A stretch of 64,000 nucleotides of DNA, from contig JNVV01000005.1 of NCBI GenBank assembly GCA_000733355.1, positions 1,857,118 to 1,921,117 on the forward strand, written 5' to 3'. Below the pieces are notes generated by a model. It ran no database searches. It had not been told where the DNA came from and saw only the letters and a list, made by a program, of their open reading frames with translations. The DNA is from Falciphora oryzae (lineage: Eukaryota; Ascomycota; Sordariomycetes; Magnaporthales; Magnaporthaceae). Positions within the stretch are counted from its first letter, which is position 1, and the number at the start of each line of letters is the position of its first letter. Shown one piece after another: positions 1 to 12,169 of the stretch. The position numbers and the translations under genes were made by a program.

Positions 1-307
1 CTGTGTTTCGGCAGTTATAGGCAACGTTAACTACCAATGATTTCGCCTAATAGTATGTTTTTGTCTGGCGGACAAGATCTGTGCCAGGGTGCCGACTTCA
101 GGTCGTTCCCAACAGCCTTGGGCACACATGCCCATTCGTTCGCGGGGATAAAAGGCCATGTAGGAAAGTCCGCTTTGGCTTCTGCTAGAGTCCCCTCGGT
201 GATGCCAACCTGAATGTCCATGGACAGGCCTGAGCTTGACTTCTCGAGTGCCCGCTCGGTTCCCTTTGGCAGATGTTGCCTCAAAGTTGGCACTTACACA
301 ACTAAGC
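1..307. other. Left-edge region and promoter of the first gene
   Basis: No gene was recognised. Short open frames on both strands overlap here, but none has a recognisable motif. The 3' part is presumably the promoter and leader of the secreted-protein gene that starts at 308. Confidence 0.4.
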
Positions 308-1210
308 ATGGCGGTGCTCGTCATCATCCTCTCGGTCCTCTTCGCGTTCGCGGTAGGCACCCCCTTCTATCGGCTCGCCTCAAAACAACGAGCCGATACA
401 CGCAGACATTGCACTGCGCATGCATCCTTACTAAAAGCGTTTTATCGACACACATTGCTCTAGGCTTCAGCCCCCGCCGCTCTCGATGGCTACGGGATAT
501 ACAACCAGACCTGGGTGGCCGAGGTGCGGCCGCAGGGGGAAGTGGTGGAGCTCAACGGGACGATCCAGCAGGTGCACGCGCAGCTCCTGAAGCTGAACCC
601 CAACTACAACGTCGACTTCAACATCAACATGGAGGGGCTGCACCGGGTCCACGAAGGCTGGACCATGTTCTGCATCAACGCGGGGTGCCCGTCGACGACC
701 ACGACGACCACGACGTCGTCGTCCCAGCTGCTCCAGGACGACAGGGTCTACACGTTCCGCGGGTTCGTGCAGACAAAGTGCCTGCACCACGACTCGCTGG
801 CGCGCATGAAGGCCATTGACGAGGGGGTGTGGTATCTCCGGAACGTGAGGGACGCGAAGCCCAAGAACGGGCCCGGGCCAAACAACTGCGGGCGCGTGAG
901 CTGCAGCTGGGCGGCTGGGATATACTGGTGCAACGATGTGAGTTTTTCCGCGTCCATGAGTTGTAGCGAGAAAAGCCCAAAGCTGATCTGTGTTTCCCGC
1001 GCCCGACACGTCTAGCATACTAGCGAGCTCGAGGTCTTCGAGTTCAACACCATCGCCGACGGGGCCCACTGGGCCGCACACATGTGCCAGTTTCACCCGC
1101 CCGGGGTCGAGGTTGTCAAGTGGGGTGGTGGTATGGCGCTCCATGTGGACAACTGGAGAGTCGTGGTTGTACATGACCCCAGCGATGGCTGCGACGTACC
1201 CAAAGAGTAG
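308..1210 (+). CDS. Small secreted cysteine-containing protein, family not identified
   Basis: Three-exon model: 308-352, 464-937 and 1016-1210, giving 237 residues. Both introns (353-463 GTAGGC..TAG, 938-1015 GTGAGT..TAG) are phase 0 and the frame closes exactly. Residues 1-15 are a hydrophobic signal peptide with likely cleavage near the AFA-ASA junction, so the protein is probably secreted. The mature chain has N-glycosylation sequons, a low-complexity Ser/Thr run encoded by a GAC/ACG repeat (about 695-720), and a cysteine-bearing segment reading NCGRVSCSW followed by IYWCND. Pairing of these cysteines in disulfides is inferred. No catalytic motif was seen. An uncharacterised secreted or effector-like fungal protein is the best description. 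The signal peptide and splice joins are convincing; the function is unknown. Confidence 0.65.
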
Positions 1211-1870
1211 AGGGGAGGAGAGGGCTTGAGTGGTTAAATTGTCCTTGTATGGCGGTCCTCACAGCTGGAAACCTGCACACTCTTACACCTCGTGCTCCAC
1301 ATTCTCTTCTTTGCGGCTCTTAAAAAAAGACCAGACTTGGTTCCTCTTTTTCTGCTCCCCAGGTTGTCAATAAAAAGTGCATCTTCTGATATCTATTCCT
1401 CTCTCAAATCGTGCACAGGCTGACCACTGCACGATGCAGGCCAAGCATCACCATCCCAGCGGGGCGGGATTTGCCAAGAGGCTAAACGAGGGAGTATGAG
1501 CAAGTTAACGGCCTCAATCTCGCGCCATATTGGTCGATGGCCCTGACAGCAGACACCTGCCACCTGGTTCGGTGCATCCACATCCATCTGTTGCTAGGCA
1601 GGTATACTGTTGTATGCAATTGACCTGGGCTTGTAATGTCTGGCCAAGAGGCCACGCCGGGGGTAACTGTCCGTAGATGGTGCCTTGCGTCTGACCAGCT
1701 GCAACAGTAGCAGCTCTTCCTCAATATTGATAAGGAAGCATGTAGCCCAGCCATCCAAGCACAGCTGCTTCTCCGACAGCATCTCGCAATCCTGCCTGGG
1801 CCACTGGGCTGTGAGAGAAGGTAGTTGGCCCTCTAAATAACCTCCTCCCGGGGGTTACAATAGCGCCACC
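1211..1870. other. Intergenic, 660 bp
   Basis: This holds the 3' flank of the secreted-protein gene and the upstream region of the ferric reductase gene. No motif-bearing open frame was seen. Confidence 0.5.
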
Positions 1871-4409
1871 ATGGCATCTCCGGCCCGCTACTCACCATGG
1901 CTGCCCTTCCTCCTCCTCGCCCCAAATTTCGTACCTCCAGCCCTCGCGGACGGCACGGGCATGATCGGCTGGGGCAGGGCTATGTACCGTCCCCCCTGCG
2001 CCTTTGCGTGCCGCAACGTGATCCGCAACTGCAAGCTCCTCTGCACCCCTCCGCCCGGCGGCAGGAACTACGGCTCGGTGCACTCGCCCAACTGGACGCC
2101 GCCCGGGTGCTTCACGACGGACCGGGCGTTCCTGCGCACCATGGCGCTCTGCATCGACAACTACTGCCCCGCCACGGACAGGCCGCCCGCCAGCGTGCTC
2201 GAGGACTACTGGGCCTCACACCTGGGCGTCCCTACTATCGGGGACTACACCTGGGTGCCCGCCGTCACGTACACCGAGGCTCGGCTGGCGGCGCGAGCGG
2301 AGGAGAGGGATGCGGCGGCGCGCCGGGGCAACGAGACTTCGTCGGCGGGGCACGGGGGCAACAACAGCACTGCTGGGGGTGGCGGCGGCCACGCGCGGCT
2401 CAAGGCGAGACATCACTCCGAGCCCGCCTCGGGGGTCGGGGCGGGCGGGAACGCGACCACGTTCGGCAGCGCGCTGCCGACCATCGAGGCGAGGCAGCCT
2501 CTGAACGTGACGAGCTTCGTCATGTACGAGGACTGGCTGGAGCTGTACAACGGGGCGAAGCTGTTCGAGACCAACGAAATCGGACACTCAAACTCGACGT
2601 AAGTTTAACTTATGATATGGGCTTTGTGCGAAGTGATCAGAGGAAGCTGACAGAAACTCACTTTGTGGGAATCGCAGCATCGGCATCCTCCTTGTCGCCC
2701 TCTTCGCCCCGGTCCTCCTATCGCTCCTCCGCTTCCTCCCCGGCCTTGCGCGCAGCCGCACCTGGACGTGGCTCAACTGCATGGCCAACCACCCGGCGGC
2801 GCTGGGCCGGCGCCACCGGCAGCCGCGGGGCGGCGCGTGGGCGCTGGGGGGCGCGACGGTGCCGACGCGGGGCCAGCTGCTGTACATCCTGCTGATCAGC
2901 TTCCTCAACACCATCCTCCTGCTTGCACCCTATTATTACGTCCACCCCAACTCGACGTACCCGACGCGGCGCAACCAGGACCTGGCCACCGTCGGCAACC
3001 GCGCGGGCAGCATGGCCATGGGCAACGTGGCGGCGCTGTTTGTCTTCTCGGCGCGCAACAGCGTCCTGCTCTGGCTGACGGACTGGCACCACGCCACGTT
3101 TCTGCTGCTGCACCACTGGCTCGGCTACTGGGCCGTCGCGCTGACGGTCGTGCACTCGGCGCTGCTGCTGGCCACGTACGTCGAGTACGGCGACTACTCC
3201 ATGGAGATGGCGCGCCTGTATTGGCAGTGGGGAATCGTGGGCACCGTCGCTGCCGTCGCGATGCTGCCGGCCAGCGTGCCGGCGCTGCGGAGGGCGGCGT
3301 ACGAGGTCTTCCTGCCGCTGCACCACATGTTTACTGTGTTGTTCCTGGTCGGGTACTACTACCATATTTGGTATCTGTACGAGTACAACTGGGGCTACGA
3401 GATCTGGGTGTGGTTCGCCGTCGGCGTCTGGGGTTTCGACAGGATCGTGAGGCTGGCGAGGATGGCGCGCAACGGGCTCCGCACGGCGACAGTGTCGGCC
3501 GTCGAGGGGTCCGGGGGCGAGTACCTCCGGATCGAGGTGGATGGGGTGCGCGCTGAGGGTGTCGTGTACCTGTGCTTCCCGACGCTGCGCTGGATGTTCT
3601 GGGAGAACCACCCCTTTTCTGTCGTTTCGTCGTTTGTGGCCACGGGTAGTGAAACTGAGGAGATGGGAACAAAGGGCGAGCGCGATGGCGGTGGTAGCGC
3701 GGTGACGCAACAGCAGCGTCAGCAGCAGCCACAGAGCGCAACAGTAGGGGAGAAGCCGGCCAGCGACGACGTCGTGAAAGGAGCGCGCGGGACGTCCCCA
3801 TCTCCATCGGCATCATCGCCATCTCCGTCTCCAGCGCCGTCGGGATCCAACGTCGCACACCGTCACCACCGGCCACGGGCCACCTTCATCGTCCGCACCC
3901 GCAACGGCGTCACGGGCCGTCTAGCAGCGCGCCTCGCCTCGTCGCCAAACACCCAAACAGTGCATCTGCCGGTGCTGGTCGAGGGCTCGTACCGCTACGC
4001 CGCGTCCGACGAGGCGCGTCTGCGGGGATGCGAGGCGCTGCTGTGCATCGCGGGCGGCGTGGGCGTGACGGCGCTGCTGCCCCTGCTGCGGTCGTTCGCT
4101 GCCACGACCAAACCAACGGTTGCAGCCCGCCTCGTCTGGGGCGTGCGCGACGGCAGCCTCCCCGCGGCACTGGCCGGGCAGCTGGATGAATTGCGGGCGG
4201 CGGGGGGCGTGGTCATCGAGCCGAGCGTCGGGGCCAGGGTGGATGTGCGGGCAGTGCTGCAGGACGAGATGGGGGCGGGGCGGGGGCCGCTGGGCGTTGT
4301 GGTGTGCGGGCCCCCGGGGATGGCCGACGATGTGCGCGCGGCGGTGGCCGAGCTGGGGAGGAGCGGGAGACGGGCGGTTGCGTTTGTCGATGAGGCTTTC
4401 GGGTGGTAA
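1871..4409 (+). CDS. Ferric/cupric reductase transmembrane component (FRE family)
   Basis: Two exons, 1871-2598 and 2678-4409 (intron GTAAGT..CAG, phase 2), encode 819 residues. The start ATG sits in a CCACC context. The enzyme would move electrons from NADPH through FAD and two hemes to extracellular Fe(III)/Cu(II), feeding high-affinity iron uptake at the plasma membrane. Visible parts, in order: signal peptide, cysteine-bearing ectodomain with many N-glycosylation sites (to about residue 243), then several membrane helices. Two helices carry paired histidines (HHWLGYWAVALTVVH and HHMFTVLFLVGYYYH) that fit bis-heme ligation. The FAD motif HPFSVVSS, the nucleotide motif GGVGVTALLPLL and the NADPH motif CGPPGM follow. 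The C-terminus ends FGW, as in many fungal FREs. A Ser/Pro/Gln-rich insert (about 3650-3860) separates the FAD and NADPH lobes. NADPH oxidase is less likely because of the extracellular Cys-rich domain. Confidence 0.92.
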
Positions 4410-4580
4410 AAGATAATCGTACGTCTGCAATCGACTCTCGATATCGTCACATTTGTGTCCTTTGTTTTTGTACTTTGCGTTTCCGTGATCTTCGTGGACA
4501 TCTGAGTTTGCCCCTCCCATATAATACCCGCAGTGTTGCAAATGGAGCATCGGATCACATCCAGTAATTCCAGATATCCG

Positions 4581-4651
4581 GCGTGTGTGGTTTAAGGGTA
4601 AAATCCATCGTTGCCATCGATGGGCTCCCGGTTCGAGTCCGGGCACACGCA
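4581..4651 (+). tRNA. tRNA-Gly, anticodon GCC, intronless
   Basis: A full cloverleaf can be drawn over 71 nt including the discriminator A. The acceptor stem GCGTGTG pairs with CACACGC. The D arm begins GTTTAAGGGTAAAAT. The anticodon stem CATCG/CGATG closes the loop TTGCCAT, which reads anticodon GCC. The T stem CCCGG/CCGGG closes the loop TTCGAGT. There is no intron and CCA is not encoded, as expected in a eukaryote. Confidence 0.93.
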
Positions 4652-5779
4652 AGTCACTGGCGAGCTGCGGTGTGCGTTCGACTTTTTGCCTTTTTGCTTT
4701 TGCCTTTTTTTTGCTTATCATTTACTCTGTCGCGTGTTGCTTACTTACCTTTTTTTTTTTTTTTTTTTTTTTTCCCTTACATTGATCGCATTTGAAGCCT
4801 CACTCGTGTCTCTCTAGCCAAGAAGCTGTCGGGCCGGAGTCCCGGGCAAAGAAATCGACCCATGCCTTTTCAAGTGATGTCTCGCGCCTTTTTGGTTTGG
4901 TGTTTTTGTCCCAGCTGACGTCAGCCCAGTTGATGGCGCCTCCAGATAATATCTTGGCGTGTTCAGTGTGCCCGAGAGAAGGGTAAAGCCTCGGTCCGGC
5001 ACATGATAGCTGTCATTACGATAGCTATTGTATGAGTTATTCCGGGTGCTGCTCCCGCCTCTCACAATAGCAAGGAATCACAGCCTCGACACTCACACCA
5101 GTCACGGTAATATGAACAGCAGCACAGCACTTGAAAACGTCCAGCGTTTGATCTGACGATAGCAGAATAGACACACTGAGCTAGACATAGGATTTCGTAA
5201 GCAGAAACATGACTGCGGCCTCAGTTACGCAGACGGCATCGGGGGAACATCGAGATTCCTTTCTCGACTCGTTTCCGCTCTGATTACTACCTGGAGGCAA
5301 GTTTGGCGGGTTTTCCGGTGCCGAAACAAGCTAGCGCCGGCCGGGAATACCGAAAAGCGAGAAAGGATCGAATGCAAAAACAGCGAAGACTGCTCTTCCC
5401 AACAAATGGCTACCTACCAACCTAGGCAGCTTGCGCTGATCTTGATGCGCAAAGGATCCAGCTAGAGCAAGCAGCTGCCGCAATAGTGGTCTGATATGGG
5501 GGTGATAGCGGGCTGAGGTGGGGTTACTGCAAGCCTAGATGCCGAGGCATGGAGGCGAAAGACACCAAAGTTGGATGTTTACCGGCGGCATGCAGCCACA
5601 CCACTGGCCAAGAGTGAGACGGCGGGCGGGCTGGATTAGTATATGGATGACTCGTGAGGGCGTGGTCGCTGTCTTCCGCCGGTTTTCTTGGTTCACAACC
5701 TGTCTCAAAGGAAACCTCCAAACTACGCACTCATCAACGAGAATAATCATAGAGCAAACACAACCCGCGCGGAAACACA
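4652..5779. other. Intergenic, about 1.1 kb, with a long oligo-T tract
   Basis: Apart from the Pol III terminator and an uninterrupted T run of about 23 nt at 4751-4773, no recognisable gene was seen. The last few hundred bases are the likely promoter of the methyltransferase gene. Confidence 0.5.
4683..4687 (+). terminator. Probable RNA polymerase III terminator of tRNA-Gly
   Basis: The first run of five Ts lies 31 nt after the tRNA 3' end. A second T5 run follows at once and a much longer T tract lies near 4751-4773. Confidence 0.55.
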
Positions 5780-6607
5780 ATGGCGGACAACGAATCCAAG
5801 ACCAACTACACCATGGGGTACTCTTCAGCGGTCGTGGCAAGCCATGCGGCGCGCACAATCTACTCGGATGCCGCATTCGTGCTGCCACACATCAAGGAGA
5901 CCGATCGGATAATGGACGTTGGCTGTGGACCGGGCACTATCACACTAGGGTTCGCTGGCCTGGTGCCCGAGGGCGAGGTGGTCGGAATCGACGTATCCGA
6001 CGAGGTCCTGGAGCAGGCAGAGAAAAACCGGGCACTGGCCGACGATGCCGCCAACGTCTCCTTCCGCCGGGGCGACGTGGTCAAGGGCCTCTCGGACATC
6101 CCGGACGAGTCCTTCGACGTCGTCTTCGCCTCGCAGGTGTTCCCGCACCTCGCGACGCCGGAGCTGCGCACCGCCGCCATGAGCGAGATGCGCCGCGTCC
6201 TGCGCACAGGCGGCGTGCTCGCCACGCGCACCATCGTCGACGCGCACTGGCTGCCGCGGTCCTGCAACCTCGACGAGCTCTTCACGAAGCGCATGGCCCG
6301 CGGCGTGGGCGCCAACGCCGACGAGTTCAACGGCTGCCTGATGCCGGCGCTCTACCGCGCCGCCGGCTTCGAGAACTTTACCGTGAGCGCGGGCACGACT
6401 GTCTGGGCAACGGCCGAGGAGAGGAAGTGGCATGCCGACCGCAACGCGGCCCGCCTGGCCGAAGGGGACGCCTTCAGGGCTAGCTGGCTGGCGAGTGGCC
6501 TGACGGAGAGCGACATCGAGGAGTCGAAGAAGGCGTTGCAGGCGTGGGCAGAAACGGAGGATGCGTGGTACATTGGTGTTCAGGCCGACATGCTGGGATG
6601 GAAATAG
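5780..6607 (+). CDS. Class I SAM-dependent methyltransferase, UbiE-like
   Basis: Single exon, 275 residues. SAM-binding motif I is DVGCGPG at residues 46-52. An acidic residue of motif II follows in VVGIDVSD, and a motif IV-like stretch FDVVFASQVFPHL comes later. A post-motif segment MRRVLRTGGVLATR is typical of UbiE/COQ5-type and related small-molecule methyltransferases. No membrane segment or targeting signal was seen. It stands alone between unrelated genes, so the substrate cannot be inferred from context; a COQ5 role is not supported because the family signatures are generic. The ATG is the first in frame after the leader. Confidence 0.85.
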   Translation: MADNESKTNYTMGYSSAVVASHAARTIYSDAAFVLPHIKETDRIMDVGCGPGTITLGFAGLVPEGEVVGIDVSDEVLEQAEKNRALADDAANVSFRRGDVVKGLSDIPDESFDVVFASQVFPHLATPELRTAAMSEMRRVLRTGGVLATRTIVDAHWLPRSCNLDELFTKRMARGVGANADEFNGCLMPALYRAAGFENFTVSAGTTVWATAEERKWHADRNAARLAEGDAFRASWLASGLTESDIEESKKALQAWAETEDAWYIGVQADMLGWK

Positions 6608-7141
6608 GTCCGTCAGTACGAGAGATTGTTCCCTCTTGAACAGCTGAACAGCAACTGTGCACCCCCCCAGCATGTGAGGTCATTAGCCGCACACTTTAAA
6701 TCCTTGCGGGTTAGTGTGGCGTTGAGGACGTGGCGTCAATTCGATTGTGGCCAATCATAACAACCCCTCTTTCCAAATTTTTTTTTTTCTCTTCTGGTGG
6801 GTCCTCGAGGAACGGCAGGGGGCGGGCACCGATTGATGGAGATGGCAGAAAAAAAAAAAAAATTCGGAGCTCGAGGCGCATTGGAGCTCCTCGCGACCGC
6901 CTCTGCTTTCCGCGGTCTTGCATTTTTCAGCATTGAATTTTGGGGATGGGACATTGCTGCGCCAAATCAACCCTCAGAACACCACGTCTTCTTTTACTCC
7001 TCTCTAGTTAAAGTACATATTCTCTATTCTAATGCCGTTTTAGACTTTTCCTCTTTTTCCCCGCTCGCCACCGCTGGAGCTGCTGCGTGCGCCCGCCTTT
7101 CCCCGCGTTCGCTCGCGTGATCGTTTCGTTTCCTCGTTGAG
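6608..7141. other. Intergenic, 534 bp, with oligo-T and oligo-A tracts
   Basis: This is the 3' flank of the methyltransferase gene and the promoter of RPO41. Homopolymer runs occur near 6777-6788 (T) and 6849-6861 (A), about 60 bp apart; in single-stranded form they could pair. Nothing else was seen. Confidence 0.5.
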
Positions 7142-10100
7142 ATGTTGTCCCAGGTGCGATGCTGCCAGCACAGCCTGGCTGTGTCCAGGTTAACAAGACC
7201 TGGCTCTGGCCCGGCACTTGTTCGATACCAACCCAGACGCTTTCGATCGACCGGGGCCGCATCTTTGGTGCTGTCAAGGACACAGGACGGCCAAGCGACC
7301 CCTCGGGGAGTCGCCCCGTCTAGCCTCAGCCATGTATCCGGACGGGGGCTAGCCACTGCCGTCGACGGCTACCCCCTGCCGAGCGACGACTCGATCAAGC
7401 CCATGCCTTCCGCGCCCTTCTCCGGCCTCGGCTCTACCCCGCCCTCGATTCCTCGCCCCTTCGACCTGAAGCCGTTTGACATGTCCTCGGTCCTCGTCTT
7501 GCGCGACCAGCACAACACTCCCAAAGTCGCTAAGCGGCGCAGTATAAAAAATGTCAGTGGTGACGTCGAAGAGCTGCTGTCAATATTCGACGCCTGCCTG
7601 CGGATCGGCAAGCTGAAGCGTGCCAGCGTCATGCTTGCCCGCATCGCATCAGACTTCCCCAACCTCAACAGATCCGACATCATGGCGCTGCACAACGAGT
7701 ACCTACAAACCGCCGTCGAACATCTGAAGGCGAGCCCTAGCATGACTAAGGCCGACGACATCCACGACTGGTACGAGCTCAACCTGCGGGCCGTCACGCC
7801 CAAGCTTGAGCAGACGCCCGAGACCATTGCGTACATGCTCAAGGCATCCCTCCTGTCGACCCCGACCAAAGACAGAAGATTAGAGAGGCTAGTTTCGCGA
7901 TACATGGCCATGGCACCCGGCCCCACTGGCCTGGAGGTTTTGTACATGACCGATATCCTGACGGACACGGATCGTGCGAGAATCACCGAGATTTGCCCGA
8001 CCTACAACCTTGTAATGGCCGAAAGCAAAGTGCCATTAGGGGAGCCTGAACCCCTGGCCGAGGACTCGGCATCTGCCGAAGCCGCTCCATCGTCCATGGC
8101 GTCTCCTTCGGGACCCTCAAGCTACCCCGAGGTCCTGAGCACCCCGCAGAAGGGCAGTGGTCTAAAAACCCTGAAACGCACTCTGAGTCTTTTTGGCGAG
8201 ATCCCAGCCGGCATCGACATCGACACACTCTCTCAGTCCCAGCGCAGAGAGCTCCAGGCTCGCCTGGAGAGGGATGCTGTTGACGCTGCGATTGAGCGCT
8301 GGCGTGAAGACAACCAAGCATTGCTCAAGATGGGCCTGAACACATCTATTTCAAGCGCCTCTCTGAATTCCCGCCTCTACGACTGGCAGCGTGCGCTCGA
8401 GGCCCGCCTCAAGCAGGAGTTTGCAGAGTTCGACGCCCTGGACAAGCTGGGCCCGAACGAGAAGCTACGCGAGAATGCGGAGCGTGCCGTCTATGGCCCA
8501 TTCCTGCAGCTCTCCACCCCATCCCGACTTGCGGCCCTGACCATCCTCGCCGTGCTGTCTGGAGTTTCGAGCAGCGGTGTCGATATAGGCGTCCCGATCT
8601 ACGGCTTGGTCAAGTCTCTGGCCGGTGTGGCGGAGGAGGACGTCAGGGCCCAACGCCGCGCCGAGGGGGAGGCCAAGAAACGAAAAGAACAATCGAAGGC
8701 TGCCAAAACCAAGGCATCGCAATCGAAGGCCAAGCTCAAGGAAGAGCTGCAGGAGACCCCGGTCCAGCCCACGGCGCGTGTTGAATCTCTCTACTCCCAA
8801 GACCCTTCCGCAGAGCGTTGGCCTATTGGAATCAAGTACCAGGTGGGAGCTGCGCTGCTCCGGGCCCTTATCGAAACGGCGAATATCAGTGTGGTGAAGG
8901 AACACCCGGAGACAAGGGCGCTGGTCTCGGAGTCTCAGCCTGCCTTTGTTCACAATCAGCAGTACAAGAGAGGCAAGAAGGTCGGAGTCCTTGTCGTCAA
9001 CAAGACCCTCGTGGAGATGCTTAAGAGGGAACCGCGAGGCGACTTCCTCGCACGCCATCTGCCCATGGTGTGTGAGCCCGAGCCCTGGACTCGGTTCGAC
9101 AAGGGCGGCTTTGTCGAAAGCCCAGCCCACATGGTCCGAGTCAAGGCGGGCGAAAGGGATCAAAAGATATACACCGAGGCCGCCATTGCCAACGGCCACA
9201 TGGAACAGATAATGAAGGGACTTGACTCTCTTGGCAAGACGGCCTGGAAGATCAACAAGAACGTGTTTGGCGTGATGCTGGATGTGTGGAACTCGGGCGA
9301 GGCCCTGGCCAACATCCCGCCGCTCAATCCCAAAATTCCTGTGCCCGAGGAGCCGGTAGCGACCGATGACCCCATTGCGCGGCGGAAATGGCTCAAGGCG
9401 GTGAAGCTGGCCGAGAACCTGAAGTCGTCGCTGCATGGCGTGCGCTGCTTCATGAACTTCCAGCTCGAGATCGCCAGAGCTGTTAGGGACCAGACCATCT
9501 ACTTCCCGCATAACGTCGACTTTCGGGGCAGAGCGTATCCCCTGCCGACCTACTTCAACCACATGGGAGCCGACCACGTCCGCGGCCTCATGCTTTTCGC
9601 CAAGGGCAAGGAGCTTGGCGAGGAAGGCTTCCGCTGGCTCAAGGTCCACCTCGCCAACGTGTACGGCTTCGACAAGGCGAGCCTGCGGGATCGAGAAAAG
9701 TTCGCCATGCAGAACCTTGACAACATCATGGACTCGGCAACCAGCCCGCTGACGGGTCGCCGCTGGTGGCTGCAGGGCGAAGACCCTTGGCAGTGCCTTG
9801 CTACCTGCTTTGAGCTCAAGGCGGCGTTTGACTCGCCCGACGCGACCAAGTTTGTCTCGCACCTGCCGGTCCACCAGGATGGTACGTGCAACGGGCTCCA
9901 GCACTACGCGGCGCTGGGCGGTGACGAGTGGGGTGCGCGCCAGGTCAACCTGGAGCCAGGAGAGAGGCCAGCCGACGTCTACTCGGCCGTGGCCGACCTG
10001 GTCAGCGAGGCCCTCGCTAAAGACGCCAAGGCGGGTAACTTCATGGCCAAGGCGCTTGACGGCAAAATCAAGCGCAAGGTGGTCAAGCAGACCGTCATGA

Positions 10101-11538
10101 CCAACGTGTACGGCGTCACCTTCGCTGGCGCCAAGAAGCAGGTCCAGAAGCAGCTCGATGCCCTCTACCCCGACCTCGCTGAGCAGGCAGGCGTAGAACC
10201 GGTCATTCTGTCGTCCTACATCGCCATGAAAATCTTCAGCGCGCTGTCCCAGATGTTCAGCGGCGCGCACGAGATCCAGACGTGGCTCGGCGAGATCGGC
10301 GGCCGTGTCTGCCGCGCCATCACTCCAGAGCAGCTGAAACAGTTGGCGGCCGAAATCCCCGAGCAGGAGCTCGCGTCAGGCCGCAAAACCAAAACGAAAG
10401 CGGCCAAGGGAGACAAAGACAAGAAGAAGACGCTCACTACTGACGAGATTCTCAGCCACTTCCGCTCGACCATCGTCTGGACCACGCCGTTGCGCATGCC
10501 GGTCGTGCAGCCGTACAGGCACACGGGTGTGCGCCTCATCAGCACGTGCTTGCAGACGCTGGCGCTCAAGACGCCCGAGGCCTCGGACCCGGTCAACCGC
10601 CGGAAGCAGTTGCAGGCCTTCCCGCCCAACTTCATCCACTCGCTCGACGCCAGCCATATGATGCTGTCGGCTCTCGAGTGCGGCGAGATGGGCATGACCT
10701 TTGCCGCCGTGCACGACTCGTTCTGGACGCACGCTGCCGACGTGGGGCATATGAGCCGCGTCCTGCGCGACGCCTTCATCCGCATCCACTCAGAGGACGT
10801 CATCGCCCGCCTGGCTGCTGAGTTTGAGACTCGGTATGGCGGCTCCATCTACATGGCCAAGATCAAGTACGGATCCCCCGGGACTCCCCAGATAGCATCG
10901 TGGCGGAGGAAGACGGGCTTTAGCCTCGTGGAGGAGCTCATGCTGGAAAAGAAACGACAAGACCTCCTGAGGTCTGAAGACCCGGCCGAAGTGGCTCGGG
11001 GTATGGCCATGGAGACCCCAAGTGCCATTTTGGAGAGGGTGACGGCCGTCGAGGATGTGACGGAGATGGAGGATGTGGAGCAGTTCTCGCTAGGCAATGT
11101 TTCGGAGGCCGAGCATGCCCAGATCGAGAAGGACGTCATAAAGGCCCAGAAGGGCGCCAAGACAGCCTCTGCCGCCGCCTCCACGGATGATGTCGATGAC
11201 TCCGCTGAGGCACCTGACCTCGAAGCCGCTGCTGACTACTCGGAAGATGGGATGAAGCGCATACAGGCGCTCATGGGGAGCAATGGATTCGACGTTGCGA
11301 TGCACCCCCAAAACTTTCCCGAAAAGAAGAGGTCGGAGAAATCAGTCGACTGCATCTCCCTGTGGATGCCTCTGACCTTCCCGCCACTTCCCAAGAAGGT
11401 AGGGATCCCCCTTGCTCTCTCCCTCTTGCTCGCCTCTGGACAACCTCGCGACTGGGCTTCGCTGCTAACATGGATTTGCTTTTTCAGGGAACCTTCGACG
11501 TCACACGACTAAAGACCAGCGACTACTTCTTCTCTTGA
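7142..11538 (+). CDS. cyt-5: Mitochondrial DNA-directed RNA polymerase (RPO41 / cyt-5)
   Basis: T7-like single-subunit RNA polymerase that transcribes mitochondrial DNA. Two exons, 7142-11398 and 11488-11538 (intron GTAGGG..CAG, phase 0), encode 1435 residues, close to the family's usual size. Residues 1-40 are Arg/Ser-rich and lack acids, as in a mitochondrial presequence. The catalytic core is clear: DFRGRAYPLPTYFNHMG; palm motif A HQDGTCNGLQHYAAL with metal-binding Asp913; fingers motif RKVVKQTVMTNVYGVTFAG; and motif C HDSFWTH with Asp1192. Lys/Ala-rich low-complexity inserts lie before and inside the core. The last exon adds 16 codons ending DYFFS. Without splicing, the frame would run to a stop at 11512 and lose that tail. 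The C-terminal Phe-Phe region is conserved in the family, which supports the spliced model. Confidence 0.95.
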
Positions 11539-12169
11539 TAATTCCAGAAACAGCCACGACAAATTTTCTCCATTTTGAAACCATCGAGCTCTTCCTCGTC
11601 CCCTTTTGGATGCGGGGCGACAGACGCCGTGGCTCAGACAATTCGATCCTTGGGCGGCAGAGCGCGTACATTTGGGGTGGCAACAAAAAGTGCCACTTTC
11701 TCTTCTTGTAATTATATCCTTTTTGTGTGTTTCAGCATTGGGCGGCGTTTGCTATTTCACCTTGTCCTCCCTCACGCGCTACTCAGACATACCCTTTTAT
11801 ATCATATCCCATGGGATAGGTGCATAACGCTAGGTGGCGGCCGGTTAACGTTGGGTCGGGCGCTTCGGGAGCGGGGATGGCGGGGAGGCTTGTGCATTTT
11901 TTTTCTTGGGTTATACGATCTGTACGCGTAGATGTGTGCTTAGAAATGTCGGGGAAGGGTTTCTAGACGCTGACCAGGCATCAAGGTGTCAATATAAACA
12001 CGAATAGACTGCCGACCATTATGATTATCCGTTTAGATCCGCGGCGATTACGCAAAATGGCGCACGATTTATTCCGCAGCTACCTGGAAAGGTCGTCACG
12101 GCGATGCTAGGCCCTAGCCTCGCTACACACAAAGAGACGCAGCCTTCCTGCTACCGTCCCGCGCAACAT
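11539..12169. other. Convergent intergenic region, 631 bp
   Basis: This is the shared 3' flank of RPO41 (+) and the Fig1-like gene (-). No gene was seen. Confidence 0.5.

Noticed and set aside
8465..10270. 601-codon open frame antisense to RPO41
   Set aside because: It mirrors the strongly supported polymerase on the other strand, has no recognisable motif and is explained by GC-rich codon bias.
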